Source of the DNA: a bacterium
GTDB lineage: Bacteria > Patescibacteriota > Patescibacteriia > Patescibacteriales > JAKAJF01
DNA length: 6,301 nucleotides
Direction: 5' to 3'
Assembly: GCA_021813875.1 (NCBI GenBank)
Contig: JAKAJF010000054.1
Location: 1 to 6,301, forward strand
In this document: piece after piece, positions 4,942-6,301 of the stretch
Layout of the letters: each line of letters begins with the position of its first letter
Position numbering within the stretch: the first letter of the stretch is position 1
The notes under the pieces: model-generated
What the model was told of the DNA's origin: nothing
Databases searched by the model: none
The model's input: the letters and a program-made list of their open reading frames with translations, nothing else
Program-made: the position numbers and the translations under genes

Positions 4942-6081
4942 CTATTTCGTATGCTTGCTGATATTGACCAAGATGCCGATGGCGCCCAGGGCGGCCATCA
5001 TGGCCGAGCCACCGTAGCTGATGAAGGGCAGAGGCACGCCGGTCATGGGCATGAAATCGATCATACCGCCGATATTGATGATTGCCTGGAGGGTCAGCCA
5101 GCTGACGATACCGATAGAGAGGATCTTACCATAGACATCGGGGGCGGATTTGGAGATCAAATAGCCCCGATAGAAAAGCAGGAGGAACAAGATGATGAAG
5201 GCGGAACTGAACAAAAAGCCCATCTCTTCGCCGATGATCGGGAAGATGGAATCGCCATCGACCTCCGGGATGTACATGAATTTCTGCCGGCTCGCTCCCA
5301 GGCCCCGGCCCCAGAATCCGCCCGATCCGACCGCGATCAGGGATTGGTTGACCTGGTAGCAGACATCTCTGGGGCTCCAATTAGGGTCCCAATAGCATTT
5401 GAAACGGTCGGCCTGATAGGGCTTGAAGTGGATCATGATCATCATACCCAGGACGCCCAGGAGCATCAGCGCCAAGATATGCTTGAAGCTGCCTCCGCCG
5501 ACGTAATAGACGATGAAGGAAGTGGCGGCGATGATGGAAAGCGTGCCAAAATCCGGCTGTAAGAGCATCAGGACGGCGATGATGCCGAAAGCGATCAGGA
5601 AGGGCCGCGTCCCCTCTCCGAACTCGTGGATACGTTTGCCCCGTCCCTCGAGCCAGGCCGCCAGATACAAGAGGAAGGAAACTTTGACCAGCTCCGCTGG
5701 CTGTAGGGAAAAGCCGAAGAGATTGATCCAGCTCCGCGAAGTCCCCCAATCGCCGCGAATCCCCGGAATGAAGACCAACAGCAACAAAAGGATGGAGGCT
5801 ACGAGGAATCCCAAAGCGTATTTTTTCCAAGCATGATAATCCTTCTTGGAAAAGAACCAGAAGACGCCCAGGCCCAAGACGAGCCCGAACAGCTGATGCT
5901 TGAAGAAATAATAGCTGCTATGATAACGGGCGTAAGCATAAGCGCTGGTGGCGCTCGAGAGCATGATCAGGCCGGCGACGATGATGATGCCGATTATGAT
6001 AAGCAAGGGCGTATCCGGCTCATGTTCCCCCATCTTGCCGCTGAAGAACCGGTTTAAGAAATTTTTTATCTTTTTAAGCAT
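4942..6081 (-). CDS. ftsW: Septal peptidoglycan glycosyltransferase FtsW (SEDS family)
   Basis: FtsW polymerises lipid II into septal glycan together with a class B penicillin-binding protein. The 379 residues are a basic cytoplasmic N-terminus (1-24) followed by about ten hydrophobic membrane segments, a normal SEDS length. Motifs: SRSWINLFGFSLQPAELVK (115-133), LQPDFGT (174-180), NQSLIAVGSGGFWGRGLG (245-262), YIPEVDGDSIFPIIGEE (270-286) and TGVPLPFISYGGSA (347-360). D277 aligns with the catalytic Asp of the PEAHTDFIF loop of E. coli FtsW (D297); the surrounding GDSIF is a variant. FtsW rather than RodA is chosen from its dcw position. The start ATG overlaps the mraY stop (TAATG) with no SD, which suggests coupling. 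The stop is TAG, 1 nt before the kinase gene. Confidence 0.96.
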   Translation of the reverse strand: MLKKIKNFLNRFFSGKMGEHEPDTPLLIIIGIIIVAGLIMLSSATSAYAYARYHSSYYFFKHQLFGLVLGLGVFWFFSKKDYHAWKKYALGFLVASILLLLLVFIPGIRGDWGTSRSWINLFGFSLQPAELVKVSFLLYLAAWLEGRGKRIHEFGEGTRPFLIAFGIIAVLMLLQPDFGTLSIIAATSFIVYYVGGGSFKHILALMLLGVLGMMIMIHFKPYQADRFKCYWDPNWSPRDVCYQVNQSLIAVGSGGFWGRGLGASRQKFMYIPEVDGDSIFPIIGEEMGFLFSSAFIILFLLLFYRGYLISKSAPDVYGKILSIGIVSWLTLQAIINIGGMIDFMPMTGVPLPFISYGGSAMMAALGAIGILVNISKHTK

Positions 6082-6301
6082 TAGAAGATCTTATCCAATA
6101 AGAATATTATGAGGCCGATGACGGCGCTGACCCCGGCGATGACCCAGAAACGCATGACGATCTTGGGCTCCGGCCAGCCGGCGGCCTCGAAATGGTGATG
6201 GATGGGAGCCGATAAGAAGACCTTTTTGCCCCTCAATCTTTTGGAAGCTATCTGGATGAGGACGGAGACGGATTCCAGGACGAAGATCGAACCGATGATA
6301 G
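6081..6301 (-). CDS. mraY: Phospho-MurNAc-pentapeptide transferase MraY, C-terminal part
   Basis: MraY is the integral membrane enzyme that makes lipid I from UDP-MurNAc-pentapeptide and undecaprenyl phosphate. Only the last ~72 codons are in the window; the 5' part lies beyond 6301. The frame begins with IIGSIFVLESVSVLIQIASK, then shows the family signature APIHHHFE and GWPEPKIVMRFW with the conserved HHH, and a last membrane helix ending FLLDKIF before TAA at 6083-6081. This is a close match to the C-terminus of known MraY proteins. The stop shares one base with the ftsW ATG (TAATG), indicating one mRNA with coupled translation. In many bacteria murD would follow here; it does not. Confidence 0.97.
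   Translation of the reverse strand, partial: IIGSIFVLESVSVLIQIASKRLRGKKVFLSAPIHHHFEAAGWPEPKIVMRFWVIAGVSAVIGLIIFLLDKIF

Noticed and set aside
4819..5562. Long plus-strand open frame (247 codons) opposite ftsW and the kinase start.
   Set aside because: It is antisense to strongly conserved FtsW motifs. The Asp/His-rich composition is what antisense reading of membrane-helix codons gives.
1..6301. CRISPR arrays, insertion sequences, integrase or toxin-antitoxin hallmarks.
   Set aside because: No spaced direct repeats, terminal inverted repeats with transposase, or such protein motifs were seen; the only tandem repeat is the heptamer in murC. The kinase resembles zeta toxins only at the fold level.

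Overview
The window holds the distal part of a division and cell wall (dcw) gene cluster, read on the minus strand. In transcription order it contains the 3' end of mraY (window edge), ftsW, a P-loop kinase gene, a HAD-like gene of unusual domain order, murG and murC. The division and peptidoglycan genes are recognised with confidence from their motifs. Standard stops (TAA, TAG, TGA) fit every gene. The sequence style points to a bacterium of the Patescibacteria/CPR (Parcubacteria-like) type: a MurG loop with Ser in place of His, an FtsW catalytic loop of the form GDSIF, few Shine-Dalgarno (SD) sites, overlapping genes and heptanucleotide AAAGATC repeats. This placement is an inference from memory of such sequences, not a search result.

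Layout from left to right: 3-290 is the 3' end of an unrecognised plus-strand gene, closed by an intrinsic terminator (289-315) that abuts the convergent murC stop. 314-1750 is murC (minus). 1751-1878 is a gene-free spacer that can fold into a closed multi-hairpin RNA with a terminator-like hairpin, a candidate attenuator of murC. 1879-3036 is murG (minus). 3037-3285 holds a small plus-strand gene with a good ribosome binding site (3084 onward) and a strong plus-strand terminator (3278-3302); its reading frame fails to stop before that terminator. 3286-4308 is the HAD-like gene (minus). 4305-4940 is the P-loop kinase (minus). 4942-6081 is ftsW (minus). 6081-6301 is the mraY C-terminus (minus).

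MraY makes lipid I, MurG converts it to lipid II, FtsW polymerises septal glycan from lipid II, and MurC adds the first amino acid to UDP-MurNAc, so the four form one pathway. The usual order mraY-murD-ftsW-murG-murC is altered. murD is absent from its place between mraY and ftsW. A tightly coupled kinase/HAD pair (ATGA overlap) and a counter-transcribed small gene sit between ftsW and murG. The most interesting item is the HAD-like protein. Its motifs II, III and IV come first and a clear motif I (DWDGV) lies near the C-terminus, as expected for a circular permutation. Together with the adjacent kinase it resembles a split polynucleotide-kinase/phosphatase type module of unknown substrate.
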